NCBI RefSeq assembly: GCF_001426485.1
Contig: NZ_LMET01000001.1
Location: 1,211,915-1,275,914 of the forward strand
Direction: 5' to 3'
DNA: 64,000 bases
Origin: Aeromicrobium sp. Root472D3
GTDB taxonomy: Bacteria; Actinomycetota; Actinomycetes; Propionibacteriales; Nocardioidaceae
Positions within the stretch are counted from its first letter, which is position 1, and each line of letters begins with the position of its first letter. The position numbers were made by a program, and so were the translations under genes. The notes beneath the pieces were generated by a model. The model was not told where the DNA came from. It saw only the letters and a list, made by a program, of their open reading frames with translations, and ran no database searches. Positions 5,131-13,899 of the stretch are shown here, piece by piece.

Positions 5131-7506
5131 TCAGGCTCCGACGTACGCCGCCAGGTGACGCGCCGTCAGCGTCGACCCGTCGGCGACCAGGTCGCGCGGC
5201 GTGCCCTCGAAGACGATGCGCCCGCCGTCGTGGCCTGCTCCGGGCCCCACGTCGATGATCCAGTCGGCGTGCGCCATGACGGCCTGGTGGTGCTCGATGA
5301 CGACGACCGACGTGCCGGAGTCGACGAGGCCGTCCAGCAGGCCCAGCAGCTGCTCGACGTCGGCGAGGTGCAGACCGGTCGTCGGCTCGTCGAGCACGTA
5401 GACGCCGCCGTCGTCGGCCATCCGCACCGCGAGCTTGAGCCGTTGCCGCTCGCCGCCCGACAGGGTCGTCAGCGGCTGGCCGATCGTCAGGTAGCCGAGC
5501 CCGACGCGGGCGAGCCGTTCCAGCACCCGGTGGGCGGCGGGCAGACGTCCGTCGCCGTCGGCGAAGAAGCGCTCGGCCTCGTCGACCGACATCGTCAGCA
5601 CCTCGTCGATGGTCCTGCCGCCGAACCGGTACGCCAGCACCTCGGCCTGGAAGCGTCGTCCCTCGCACGCCTCGCACGGCGCGGGTGCGGCCGCGACGAT
5701 GCCGAGGTCCGAGTGGACGACGCCGGCCCCGTTGCACACGGGGCACGCGCCCTCGGAGTTCGCGCTGAACAGCGCGGGCCTGACGCCGTTGGCCTTCGCG
5801 AACGCCTTGCGGATGGGGTCGAGCAGACCCGTGTACGTCGCGGGGTTGCTGCGGCGCGAGCCCTTGATCGGGGTCTGGTCGATCACGACGACGCCCTCGC
5901 GGCCCTGCAGGGAGCCGTGGACCAGGGAGCTCTTGCCCGAGCCCGCGACGCCGGTGACGACCGTCAGCACGCCGAGCGGCACGTCGACGTCGACGTCGCG
6001 CAGGTTGTGGGTCGACGCGCCCCGCACCTCGAGCGCGCCGGTGGGGGAGCGCACCTCGTCCTTCAGGGTGGCGCGGTCGTCGAGGTGGCGGCCGGTGAGG
6101 GTGTCGGCGGCGCGCAGGCCCTCGAGCGTCCCCTCGAAGACGATCTCGCCGCCGGCGGCACCGGCGCCCGGTCCCAGGTCGACGACGTGGTCGGCGATCG
6201 CGATGGCCTCGGGCTTGTGCTCGACGACGAGCACGGTGTTGCCCTTGTCGCGCAGGCGCAGCAGCAGCCGGTTCATCCGCTCGACGTCGTGCGGGTGCAG
6301 CCCGATCGTCGGCTCGTCGAAGACGTACGTGACGTCGGTCAGCGCCGAGCCGAGGTGGCGGATCATCTTGGTGCGCTGCGCCTCGCCCCCCGACAGCGTC
6401 CCCGCCGGACGGTCGAGCGACAGGTAGCCCAGCCCGATGTCGACGAACGAGCCGAGGGTCGCCGCGATGGCCTCGAGGAGCGGCTCGGCACCGGGCGCCT
6501 CGGTGTCGCGGATCCACGTCGCGAGGTCGCTGATCTGCAGCGCGCACAGGTCGGCGATGCTGCTGCCGCGGACCGTCGACGAGCGGGCGAGCGCGTTCAG
6601 CCGGGTGCCGTCGCAGTCGGGGCACGTCGTGAACGTGACGGCGCGCTCGACGAAGGCACGGACGTGCGGCTGCATCGCCTCGACGTCCTTGCTCAGGAAC
6701 GACTTCTTGATCTGCGGGACGATGCCGAGGTACGTCAGGTTGATGCCGTCGACCGTGATCTTGGTGGCCTCGCGGTGGAGCAGCGCATCGAGCTCCTCGG
6801 CCGTGAACGACGCGATCGGCTTGTCGCAGTCGAACAGCCCGACGCCGCGCAGGATGCGCCCCTGCCAGCCGTCCATGCTCCAGCCGGGGATCGTCAGGGC
6901 GCCCTCGTTGATCGACCTGGTCTCGTCGTACAGCGCCGTCCGGTCGATGTCGTTGACGGTGCCCCAGCCCTCGCAGCGCGGGCACATGCCCCCGACGACC
7001 GCGAAGCTGCGGCGCTCCTTGGTCTCGCGACCGCCCTTCTCGACCGTGACGGCCCCGGCGCCGGTCATCGACGCGACGTTGAACGAGAACGCCTGGGGGC
7101 CGCCGACGTGCGGCTCGCCGAACCGGCTGAACAGGATGCGCAGCATCGCGTTGACGTCGGTCGCGGTGCCGACGGTCGAGCGGGGGTCCGAGCCCATGCG
7201 CTCCTGGTCGACGACGATCGCGGTGGTGAGGCCCGACAGCACGTCGACGTCGGGTCGCGCCGCGGAGGGCATGAAGCCCTGCACGAACGCGCTGTACGTC
7301 TCGTTGATCATGCGCTGGGACTCCGCGGCGATCGTCGCGAAGACCAGCGAGCTCTTGCCCGAGCCGGAGACCCCGGTGAAGACCGTGAGCCGCCGCTTGG
7401 GCAGCTCGACGCTGACGTCCTTGAGGTTGTTCTGCCGGGCCCCCACGACGCGGATCAGGTCGTGGCCGTCGGCGACGTGGGACGACGCTGCGGTGGGCTG
7501 GCTCAC
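5131..7506 (-). CDS. UvrA-like excinuclease ABC subunit (short paralogue)
   Basis: A 791-residue tandem ABC ATPase from GTG 7506. The first Walker A is GVSGSGKSSLVF (about residues 45-56) with signature LSGGEAQRTK and Walker B VFDEPTIGLH. The second set is GVAGSGKSSLVH, LSGGERQRLK and VLDEPTTGLH. Zinc-type CxxC pairs occur as CPRCEGWG, CPDCDG, CPVCNG and CEACEG. Canonical UvrA is about 950 residues; this form is some 150 shorter, as in UvrA2/DrrC-type paralogues that lack most of the UvrB-interaction region. It may act in DNA-adduct or DNA-binding-drug tolerance rather than as the main repair UvrA. There are no resistance-gene neighbours. Confidence 0.9.
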   Translation of the reverse strand: MSQPTAASSHVADGHDLIRVVGARQNNLKDVSVELPKRRLTVFTGVSGSGKSSLVFATIAAESQRMINETYSAFVQGFMPSAARPDVDVLSGLTTAIVVDQERMGSDPRSTVGTATDVNAMLRILFSRFGEPHVGGPQAFSFNVASMTGAGAVTVEKGGRETKERRSFAVVGGMCPRCEGWGTVNDIDRTALYDETRSINEGALTIPGWSMDGWQGRILRGVGLFDCDKPIASFTAEELDALLHREATKITVDGINLTYLGIVPQIKKSFLSKDVEAMQPHVRAFVERAVTFTTCPDCDGTRLNALARSSTVRGSSIADLCALQISDLATWIRDTEAPGAEPLLEAIAATLGSFVDIGLGYLSLDRPAGTLSGGEAQRTKMIRHLGSALTDVTYVFDEPTIGLHPHDVERMNRLLLRLRDKGNTVLVVEHKPEAIAIADHVVDLGPGAGAAGGEIVFEGTLEGLRAADTLTGRHLDDRATLKDEVRSPTGALEVRGASTHNLRDVDVDVPLGVLTVVTGVAGSGKSSLVHGSLQGREGVVVIDQTPIKGSRRSNPATYTGLLDPIRKAFAKANGVRPALFSANSEGACPVCNGAGVVHSDLGIVAAAPAPCEACEGRRFQAEVLAYRFGGRTIDEVLTMSVDEAERFFADGDGRLPAAHRVLERLARVGLGYLTIGQPLTTLSGGERQRLKLAVRMADDGGVYVLDEPTTGLHLADVEQLLGLLDGLVDSGTSVVVIEHHQAVMAHADWIIDVGPGAGHDGGRIVFEGTPRDLVADGSTLTARHLAAYVGA

Positions 7507-7626
7507 ACGGCGATGCTCCCACGCCGACACCGTCCGCCGCAGCCGTCCTGACGTCCACGGCGCGGGGCGACATCCGACCGTGAGTGCTGCGGTCCGCCCC
7601 GGGCCCGGGGCGGATACGCTGCGGTC

Positions 7627-8652
7627 GTGGTCTATCGCACCCTGTTCGACGTCGTCTTCCGCTCGATGGACCCCGAGAAGGCGCACGAGCGCGGCTTCCT
7701 CGCGATCCGTGCGGGCCGCCCCGTCACGCGTCACGCGTTCGCGCAGACCCGTGCGCCCCGCACCGTCATGGGCATCGAGTTCCCGAACGGCTTCGGGCTG
7801 GCGGCGGGCTTCGACAAGAACGCACGGTCCGTCCCCGGCCTGCTGGCGCTGGGGTTCGGCCACGTCGAGATCGGCACCGTCACGGCCCGCGCCCAGCCCG
7901 GCAACCCACGGCCCCGGCTGTTCCGCCTGGTCGACGACCGCGCGATCGTCAACCGCATGGGCTTCAACAACGACGGCGCCGCCGAGGTGGCCGCCCGGCT
8001 GCACCGCCTGCGCCGGACGGCGGCGGGGCGCGACGCCGTCATCGGGGTCAACATCGGCAAGACCAAGCTCGTCGAGCCGGCCGACGCCGTCGCCGACTAC
8101 GTCGAGAGCGCCCGGCTGCTCGCGCCCTTCGCGAGCTACCTCGTCGTCAACGTGTCGTCGCCCAACACCCCCGGCCTGCGCGACCTGCAGGCCGTCGACG
8201 AGCTGCGCCCCCTGCTCGCGGCCGTCAAGGACGTCGCCGACCGCACGCCGGGCGGCCGTGTCCCGCTCCTGGTCAAGATCGCGCCCGACCTCGCCGACGC
8301 GGACGTCGACGCGGTGGCGGACCTGGCGCTCGAGCTGGGCCTAGACGGCATCAGCGCGACCAACACGACGATCGCGCGTCCCGCGTCGCTGCTGACCGAG
8401 CGGTCCGTCGTCGACGCGGCGGGGGCGGGCGGTCTCTCGGGCCCGGTGCTGGCCGAGCGGGCCACCGAGGTGCTCGTGCGGCTGCGGCAGCGGGTCGGCG
8501 ACGGCCTCGCGATCATCGCGGTCGGCGGCGTCACGACGCCCGACGACGTCCGGGCACGGCTCGCGGCCGGGGCCGACCTCGTGCAGGGCTACACGGGCTT
8601 CGTCTACGAGGGCCCGGCCTGGCCGTCGCGGCTCGCGGCGGCCACGGCGTGA
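7627..8652 (+). CDS. pyrD: Dihydroorotate dehydrogenase (quinone), class 2
   Basis: GTG 7627; 341 residues, normal for class 2 PyrD. It oxidises dihydroorotate to orotate in pyrimidine synthesis and passes electrons to menaquinone. Visible motifs are the FMN-binding [12 protein letters not shown] and [11 protein letters not shown], the substrate segment NRMGFNNDG, the catalytic-serine loop [14 protein letters not shown] (Ser is the class 2 base, whereas class 1 uses Cys), and the phosphate-binding end IIAVGGV and [12 protein letters not shown]. The N-terminal helix typical of membrane-associated class 2 enzymes is present ([20 protein letters not shown]). It stands alone, divergent from the UvrA-like gene. 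Confidence 0.97.
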   Translation: MVYRTLFDVVFRSMDPEKAHERGFLAIRAGRPVTRHAFAQTRAPRTVMGIEFPNGFGLAAGFDKNARSVPGLLALGFGHVEIGTVTARAQPGNPRPRLFRLVDDRAIVNRMGFNNDGAAEVAARLHRLRRTAAGRDAVIGVNIGKTKLVEPADAVADYVESARLLAPFASYLVVNVSSPNTPGLRDLQAVDELRPLLAAVKDVADRTPGGRVPLLVKIAPDLADADVDAVADLALELGLDGISATNTTIARPASLLTERSVVDAAGAGGLSGPVLAERATEVLVRLRQRVGDGLAIIAVGGVTTPDDVRARLAAGADLVQGYTGFVYEGPAWPSRLAAATA

Positions 8653-8757
8653 GGCCGGAATTCGCCGGGTTCCCGGGCCCTGGGACGGGACGTCGACGAA
8701 CCTCGACCCCCGATTTCGTGTCCGGGCCCGCGACCCTGTATGTTTGAGCGTCGGCAC

Positions 8758-8830
8758 GCCCCTTTAGCTCAGTCGGCAGAGCGTTTCCATGGTAAGGAAA
8801 AGGTCTACGGTTCGATTCCGTAAAGGGGCT
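8758..8830 (+). tRNA. trnT: tRNA-Thr (GGT anticodon)
   Basis: A 73-nt cloverleaf: acceptor GCCCCTT pairs with AAGGGGC (8823-8829), the D arm is AGCTCAGTCGGCAGAGC, and the anticodon stem TTTCC/GGAAA encloses ATGGTAA with anticodon GGT. The T arm carries GGTTCGATTCC. CCA is not encoded. It is followed 66 nt later by tRNA-Met. Confidence 0.97.
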
Positions 8831-8895
8831 CTGGAATCGCAGCACTGCGCCCGCAGGGTCGCGAGTCCGTCGGGCAAGAGGAAACTCGCGTCCGT

Positions 8896-8969
8896 GGCTG
8901 GGTAGCTCAGTCGGTTAGAGCACACGACTCATAATCGTGGGGTCGCGGGTTCGAGTCCCGCCCCAGCTA
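8896..8969 (+). tRNA. trnM: tRNA-Met (CAT anticodon), elongator type
   Basis: Acceptor GGCTGGG pairs with CCCAGCT, with a G1-U72 wobble. The D arm is AGCTCAGTCGGTTAGAGC, and the anticodon stem CACGA/TCGTG encloses CTCATAA (anticodon CAT). The T arm is GCGGG TTCGAGT CCCGC. The initiator hallmarks (C1-A72 mismatch, three G-C pairs in the anticodon stem) are absent, so it is an elongator tRNA. CCA is not encoded. Confidence 0.95.
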
Positions 8970-9053
8970 CCGCACGATCACACCGGCACTTCGACACCGG
9001 CACGGCAACACACCGGCACCACGTCAGCGACATCGACCAAGAAGAGGCACCCC

Positions 9054-9224
9054 GTGGCCAGCAAGAGCTCAGACGTTCGTCCCAAGATCACCTTGGCCTG
9101 CACCGAGTGCAAGGAACGCAACTACATCACCAAGAAGAACCGTCGCAACGATCCCGACCGCATGGATCTGATGAAGTTCTGCCCGCGTGACAAGCGCCAC
9201 ACGCTGCACCGCGAGACCCGCTGA
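9054..9224 (+). CDS. rpmG: 50S ribosomal protein L33 (bL33), altered zinc ribbon
   Basis: GTG 9054; 56 residues and a clear L33 match ([20 protein letters not shown] and HRETR end). Zinc-binding L33 forms carry four cysteines as two CxxC pairs. Here C16 and C19 are intact but the second pair reads C43-P-R-D46, so the fourth Cys is replaced by Asp. Zinc-free L33 forms usually lack all four, so this is an intermediate state. The gene is cotranscribed with, or just downstream of, two tRNA genes and is followed by a strong terminator. Confidence 0.96.
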   Translation: MASKSSDVRPKITLACTECKERNYITKKNRRNDPDRMDLMKFCPRDKRHTLHRETR

Positions 9225-9238
9225 CCCTGGTGTCCGGT

Positions 9239-9278
9239 ACGAAGGCCCCCGCTGCTGACGGCAGCCGGGGGCCTTCGT
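9239..9278 (+). terminator. Terminator after rpmG
   Basis: ACGAAGGCCCCCG (9239-9251) pairs with CGGGGGCCTTCGT (9266-9278), with an added inner CTGC/GCAG pair and a one-base bulge around a TGACG loop. It lies 15 nt after the rpmG stop and 24 nt before murB. Confidence 0.85.
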
Positions 9279-9301
9279 CATTGCCTGCTAGCGTCGCCGC
9301 C

Positions 9302-10321
9302 ATGCGCCTCGCCGACCTGACGACCCTGCACCTGGGAGGGCCCGCGCGGGCCGTCATCGACGCCACCTCCGAGCAGCACCTCGTCGACACCGTCCGGATC
9401 GCCGACGAGGCCGGCGACGCCCTGCTGGTCGTCGGCGGCGGCAGCAACCTCGTGGTCTCCGACGACGGCGTCGACGGCACGGTCGTGCGGGTCCTGACGC
9501 GGGGCATCGCGGTCGACGGCGACGCGTGCAGCGGCGCGACGGTCACGGTCGCCGCCGGCGAGCCGTGGGACGTGTTCGTCGCCCACGCCGTCGAGCAGGG
9601 GTGGGTCGGTGTCGAGGCGCTCGCGGGCATTCCCGGCTCGACGGGCGCTACCCCCGTGCAGAACGTCGGCGCCTACGGCCAGGACGTCTCGCAGACGATC
9701 GCCTCGGTCCGCACGTACGACCGCTACGACCGCCGCATCCGGACGTTCGCGGCCGCCGACTGCGACTTCTCCTACCGCCACAGTCGCTTCAAGGCCGAGC
9801 CGCAGCGGTACGTCGTCCTGTCGGTCACGTTCCAGCTCGCGTTCGGCGACCTCGGCACGCCGGTCGTCTACGGCGAGCTGGCCCGCGCGCTCGGCATCGA
9901 GGTCGGCGACCGGGCGTCCGCCGCGGCGGTGCGCGACGCGGTGCTGGCGCTGCGCCGCGGCAAGGGCATGGTCATCGACCCCGCCGACCACGACACGTGG
10001 AGCGCCGGCTCGTTCTTCACCAACCCGCTGCTGTCGCCCGACCAGGCCGCGGCGCTGCCCGCCGACGCGCCGCGCTTCGAGCAGCCCGACGGATCGGTCA
10101 AGACCAGCGCCGCCTGGCTGATCGACCACGCGGGCTTCGTCAAGGGTCACGGCTCGGCCGGCGTGGCGCTGTCGACCAAGCACACGCTGGCGCTGACCAA
10201 CCGCGGCGACGGCACCACCGCGGCGCTGCTCGACCTGGCCCGCGAGGTCCGTGACGGCGTGCAGCGCGCCTACGGCGTCACGCTCGTCAACGAGCCCGTG
10301 CTCGTGGGCTGCTCGCTCTAG
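9302..10321 (+). CDS. murB: UDP-N-acetylenolpyruvoylglucosamine reductase
   Basis: ATG 9302; 339 residues. MurB reduces the enolpyruvyl group of UDP-GlcNAc-enolpyruvate with NADPH to give UDP-MurNAc for peptidoglycan. FAD-binding segments are LLVVGGGSNLVVSDDG (about 41-56) and AGIPGSTGATPVQNVGAYGQ (108-127). The SYRHSRFK region and the proton-donor serine in SAGSFFTNP (Ser237) are present, and a C-terminal Glu stands in VNEPVLVG. Its stop codon overlaps that of the convergent DUF4190 gene in a shared CTAG. Confidence 0.97.
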   Translation: MRLADLTTLHLGGPARAVIDATSEQHLVDTVRIADEAGDALLVVGGGSNLVVSDDGVDGTVVRVLTRGIAVDGDACSGATVTVAAGEPWDVFVAHAVEQGWVGVEALAGIPGSTGATPVQNVGAYGQDVSQTIASVRTYDRYDRRIRTFAAADCDFSYRHSRFKAEPQRYVVLSVTFQLAFGDLGTPVVYGELARALGIEVGDRASAAAVRDAVLALRRGKGMVIDPADHDTWSAGSFFTNPLLSPDQAAALPADAPRFEQPDGSVKTSAAWLIDHAGFVKGHGSAGVALSTKHTLALTNRGDGTTAALLDLAREVRDGVQRAYGVTLVNEPVLVGCSL

Positions 10322-10797
10322 CGGGTCGACAGCGACCCGAGCGCGCCGACCACCGACTCGTACGAGTCGTAGTCGTCGTCCCAGAAGCCGTCGACCGTCA
10401 TCGACAGGACGACCAGGACGACGATCGCCGCGATCGCGAGCACCAGCAGCACCGTGCCGATGATGCCCAGGATCTTGCCCGCCGAGGCCTCTCCGCGTCC
10501 GTCGAGGGCACCGTTGCTGGCGTCGATCTCGCGCTCGGCCTTGGCGCCCATGTACCAGGCGAACGGCGCCATGAGCACCGGCACGGCGCAGATGAACGCT
10601 CCCGACACCGAGACGATGCCCAGCACCATCGCGGTCGTCGCGTCGTTGTGCTTGCGGCGGGCGTAGGGGTACGCGCCCGGCGGGGGAGGGAAGCCGGCGC
10701 CGGGCGTCGGGGGCGGGTAGGCCGATCCCGCGGGCGGCTGCTGCGCGTACGGCGACGGGTCGCCCGCGGCGTCACCGGGTCGGGGTGTCTCGCTCAT
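10318..10797 (-). CDS. DUF4190-like membrane protein with Pro/Tyr-rich N-terminus
   Basis: ATG 10797; 159 residues. A cytosolic Pro/Gly/Tyr-rich region (residues 1-50) precedes two hydrophobic helices: residues about 57-80 (AMVLGIVSVSGAFICAVPVL) and 106-132 (GKILGIIGTVLLVLAIAAIV). A short Asp/Tyr-rich tail follows. This layout is the usual actinobacterial DUF4190 arrangement, whose function is unknown. It converges on murB with a 4-bp overlap in which both stop codons sit in CTAG. Confidence 0.82.
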   Translation of the reverse strand: MSETPRPGDAAGDPSPYAQQPPAGSAYPPPTPGAGFPPPPGAYPYARRKHNDATTAMVLGIVSVSGAFICAVPVLMAPFAWYMGAKAEREIDASNGALDGRGEASAGKILGIIGTVLLVLAIAAIVVLVVLSMTVDGFWDDDYDSYESVVGALGSLSTR

Positions 10798-10849
10798 GGC
10801 GTCAGCCTGCCACAGGGCAGGTGCGCCCGGACGGTCTCGGGCGCCGCGG

Positions 10850-11920
10850 TCAGCCGGGAGCGGGAAGGTCGCCGTCGCCGCCGGCGACCCACGTGTCGAC
10901 GTTCGCGAGCGACGCCGCGACGAGGTCGGACGGGGCGTACGACCGACGGATCGACATGCGGGCCAGCTCGGCCAGCTCGACGTCGGAGAAGTCCTGGGCG
11001 GCGCGCAGGACGGCGTACTGCCCTCCGAGGCGCGAGCCGAACAGCAGCGGGTCGTCGGCGCCGAGGGCGACGTCGATGCCGGCCGCCGTGAGCGTGCGGA
11101 CGGGCACCTCCTCGAGCGTCGCGTAGACGCCGAGCGAGACGTTGGACGTCGGGCAGACCTCGAGCGCGACGCCCGACTCGGCCAGACGCCCCAGCACCGC
11201 CTCGCTCTCGGCGGCGCGCACGCCGTGACCGAGCCGGTGGGGGTGCAGGTGGTCGAGGCACTGCGTGACGTGGGCGGGCCCGCGCAGCTCGCCGCCGTGC
11301 GGGACGAGGGCCAGCCCGGCGCGCTCGGCGATCGCGAAGGCCGGTCCGAACGCCGTCGTGTCGCCGCGCCGCTCGTCGTTCGAGAGGCCGAAGCCGATGA
11401 CCCCGCGCCCCGCGTACTGCGCGGCCAGCCGCGCCAGCGTGCGGGCGTCGAGGGGGTGACGGGTGCGGTTGGCCGCGACGACCAGACCCATGCCGATGCC
11501 GGCCTTCTCGCCGGCCTCGCGGACCGCGTCGATGACCAGGTCGGTGAAGGCCGTGATGCCGCCGAACCGGGCGCCGTACCCCGAGGGGTCGACCTGGATC
11601 TCGGTCCAGACCGATCCGTCGGCGGCGTCGTCGAGGGCCGCCTCGAGCACGAGACGGCGGACGTCCTCCTCGGTCCGCAGCACGGAGCGGGCGACGTCGT
11701 ACAGGCGCTGGAAGCGGAACCAGCCCTTCTCGTCCATCGTGCTGAGCTCGGGCGGCCACTCGTCGGTCAGCGAGGGCGGCAGGCGGATGCCGTCGCGCTC
11801 GGCGAGCTCGAGCAGCGTCCCGTGCCGCATCGAGCCCGTGAAGTGCAGGTGCAGGTGCGCCTTGGGCAGGGCCGCCAGGGGGCGGACGGCGTCGCGACCC
11901 GGCGTCGCGCCGTCGGTCAT
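10850..11920 (-). CDS. add: Adenosine deaminase family protein
   Basis: ATG 11920; 356 residues. A metal-dependent hydrolase of the adenosine/adenine deaminase family that converts adenosine to inosine in purine salvage. Zinc-site motifs are PKAHLHLHFTGSM at the N-terminus, VPHGGE (catalytic His and Glu) at about 205, and the metal Asp in VALGADDPLLFG. CPTSNVSLG is the substrate loop. The motif set fits adenosine deaminase best, though some relatives act on adenine or other aminopurines. It lies before tRNA-Trp on the opposite strand. Confidence 0.9.
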   Translation of the reverse strand: MTDGATPGRDAVRPLAALPKAHLHLHFTGSMRHGTLLELAERDGIRLPPSLTDEWPPELSTMDEKGWFRFQRLYDVARSVLRTEEDVRRLVLEAALDDAADGSVWTEIQVDPSGYGARFGGITAFTDLVIDAVREAGEKAGIGMGLVVAANRTRHPLDARTLARLAAQYAGRGVIGFGLSNDERRGDTTAFGPAFAIAERAGLALVPHGGELRGPAHVTQCLDHLHPHRLGHGVRAAESEAVLGRLAESGVALEVCPTSNVSLGVYATLEEVPVRTLTAAGIDVALGADDPLLFGSRLGGQYAVLRAAQDFSDVELAELARMSIRRSYAPSDLVAASLANVDTWVAGGDGDLPAPG

Positions 11921-12097
11921 CGGGTGATCCTGTCCGCTCGATCCTGCATCCGGCCATCCTGCCAGTCGCCGTGCGCGCGGTCGCCGCGCCTCGGTTCGAC
12001 GAGGCGACGTGCCACCGCGTACACTTGACGGACCGGTGAATATTCACTCTGAATCGTCATGCCCGCAAGTGGGTGCGGCGACGAGCGAAATTGACTG

Positions 12098-12170
12098 AGG
12101 GCACTAGCTCAACTGGTAGAGCATCGGTCTCCAAAACCGAAGGTTGGGGGTTCAAGTCCCTCGTGCCCTG
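12098..12170 (+). tRNA. trnW: tRNA-Trp (CCA anticodon)
   Basis: Acceptor AGGGCAC pairs with GTGCCCT (12163-12169) with discriminator G. Anticodon stem TCGGT/ACCGA encloses CTCCAAA, anticodon CCA. The T arm reads GGGGG TTCAAGT CCCTC. It sits directly ahead of secE, the standard actinobacterial arrangement. Confidence 0.97.
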
Positions 12171-12231
12171 CGAGACATCACGACACCGCGACATCACACA
12201 CCGAGCATCTTGAGAAGTACGAAGGAGTCCC

Positions 12232-12453
12232 GTGAGCGACCGTCACGAGCTGGCCGGCACGTCCGGCAAACGCACGTCGCCGATCACGTTCTACCGACAG
12301 GTGATCGCCGAGCTCCGCAAGGTGGTCTGGCCGACGCGTCCGCAGGTCGTCAACTACTTCTGGGTCGTCCTGGTGTTCGTGCTCGTCATGATGGCGATCG
12401 TCGCCGGGCTCGACTACGGCTTCGGCCAGCTGTCGTTCAAGATCTTCGCCTAG
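12232..12453 (+). CDS. secE: Preprotein translocase subunit SecE
   Basis: GTG 12232 after GAAGGAGTCCC. The 73-residue product is the single-helix actinobacterial SecE: a polar N-terminus, the conserved amphipathic segment [14 protein letters not shown], and one transmembrane helix at about residues 43-64. It clamps the SecY channel in the inner membrane. Its position between tRNA-Trp and nusG is classical. Confidence 0.97.
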   Translation: MSDRHELAGTSGKRTSPITFYRQVIAELRKVVWPTRPQVVNYFWVVLVFVLVMMAIVAGLDYGFGQLSFKIFA

Positions 12454-12508
12454 CCGGGGCCGACGCCCCGCCCCGCCTCACGGCACCCACCCGCATCAAA
12501 GGATCACA

Positions 12509-13303
12509 GTGACTCAAGGTTACGAAGACAACGTCGACGTGGACTCCATCGACGCTCCCGTCGAGGAGACGTCCGGCGTCGACGCGACCGAGGCCGCCGA
12601 GCCCGTCGTCCAGGACGACGACGCGATCGAGTCCTCCACCGAGCAGGCCGACGACGAGTCCGGCGACGACGAGTCCGCCGAGGACGCGCCGGTCGACGCC
12701 CTGCAGGAGTTCAAGGACCGTCTGTACAGCCAGATCGGCGACTGGTACGTCGTCCACACGTACTCCGGCATGGAGAAGCGCGTGAAGTCGAACCTCGAGA
12801 ACCGGGTCACCTCGCTCAACGCCGAGGACTTCATCTTCGAGGTCGTCGTCCCGACCGAAGAGGTCGCCGAGATCAAGAACGGCCAGCGCAAGCTGGTCAA
12901 GCGCACGGTCCTGCCCGGCTACGTCCTGGTCCGCATGGACCTCACCGACGAGTCGTGGGGCGTCGTGCGCCACACCCCGTCCGTCACGGGCTTCGTGGGC
13001 AACTCCCACCAGCCCGTGCCCCTCAGTCTTGCCGAGGTCGAGAGCATGCTCGCCCCGGCAGTGGAGGCCGAGGTCGCAACCGCGGCCGACGCCCCCGACC
13101 AGCAGCAGACGAAGGCCGCCAAGGTCGAGTTCTCCGACTTCGCCGTCGCGGACTCCGTCATGGTCGTCGATGGACCGTTCGCCACGCTGCACGCGACCAT
13201 CACCGAGATCAACATCGATGCACAGAGGGTCAAGGCCCTCGTGGAGATCTTCGGTCGCGAGACCCCGGTCGAGCTCAGCTTCACCCAGATCCAGAAGGTC
13301 TGA
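12509..13303 (+). CDS. nusG: Transcription termination/antitermination factor NusG
   Basis: GTG 12509; 264 residues. A long acidic N-terminal extension (residues 1-65, nearly all D/E/S/A/V), common in actinobacteria, precedes the NGN domain ([19 protein letters not shown] ... GYVLVRMDL). A variable Ala/Glu insert follows, then the KOW domain (about 208-264: [12 protein letters not shown] ... [15 protein letters not shown]). It binds the RNA polymerase clamp and links it to Rho or ribosomes. It is followed by rplK with a 73-bp gap. Confidence 0.97.
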   Translation: MTQGYEDNVDVDSIDAPVEETSGVDATEAAEPVVQDDDAIESSTEQADDESGDDESAEDAPVDALQEFKDRLYSQIGDWYVVHTYSGMEKRVKSNLENRVTSLNAEDFIFEVVVPTEEVAEIKNGQRKLVKRTVLPGYVLVRMDLTDESWGVVRHTPSVTGFVGNSHQPVPLSLAEVESMLAPAVEAEVATAADAPDQQQTKAAKVEFSDFAVADSVMVVDGPFATLHATITEINIDAQRVKALVEIFGRETPVELSFTQIQKV

Positions 13304-13376
13304 GCCGCCCGCACGCGCCGGCTGAGCCCCGCTCGGCCACGCACCACCAGCACCACTCATCAAAAGGACCCGAGAA

Positions 13377-13805
13377 ATGCCTCCCAAGAAGAAAGTCGCA
13401 GCCATCGTCAAGGTGCAGCTGCAGGCCGGTATGGCCAACCCGGCACCGCCCGTCGGTACCGCGCTCGGCCCGCACGGCGTCAACATCATGGAGTTCTGCA
13501 AGGCCTACAACGCGGCCACGGAAGCCATGCGCGGAAACGTCGTCCCGGTCGAGATCACGATCTACGAGGACCGCACCTTCAGCTTCGTCACCAAGACGCC
13601 GCCCGCGGCCGAGCTGATCAAGAAGGCCGCCGGTCTGAGCAAGGGCTCGGCCGTGCCGCACACCGACAAGGTCGGCAAGATCTCCAAGGACCAGATCCGC
13701 GAGATCGCCACGACCAAGCTCCCCGACCTCAACGCGACCGACATCGACGCCGCGATGAAGATCGTCGAGGGCACCGCCCGCTCGATGGGCGTCACGACGG
13801 ACTGA
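13377..13805 (+). CDS. rplK: 50S ribosomal protein L11 (uL11)
   Basis: ATG 13377 after AAAAGGACCCG; 142 residues. It is part of the GTPase-associated centre with L10 and L7/L12. The N-terminal thiopeptide-binding domain keeps its proline-rich helix ([20 protein letters not shown]) and the C-terminal RNA-binding domain is intact ([22 protein letters not shown]). It is followed by rplA. Confidence 0.98.
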   Translation: MPPKKKVAAIVKVQLQAGMANPAPPVGTALGPHGVNIMEFCKAYNAATEAMRGNVVPVEITIYEDRTFSFVTKTPPAAELIKKAAGLSKGSAVPHTDKVGKISKDQIREIATTKLPDLNATDIDAAMKIVEGTARSMGVTTD

Positions 13806-13899
13806 CGTCCGCCTCGCACCACACACCGCACCACTAGTGGCAGGGCCGGCTGGGCCCGTACCGACCACGACTGGTCACGACGAAGAAGGATCACCAGAG

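Noticed and set aside
12001..12097. tRNA-Trp promoter from TTGACG near 12024
   Set aside because: No -10 hexamer stands at a fitting distance, so it was not listed.
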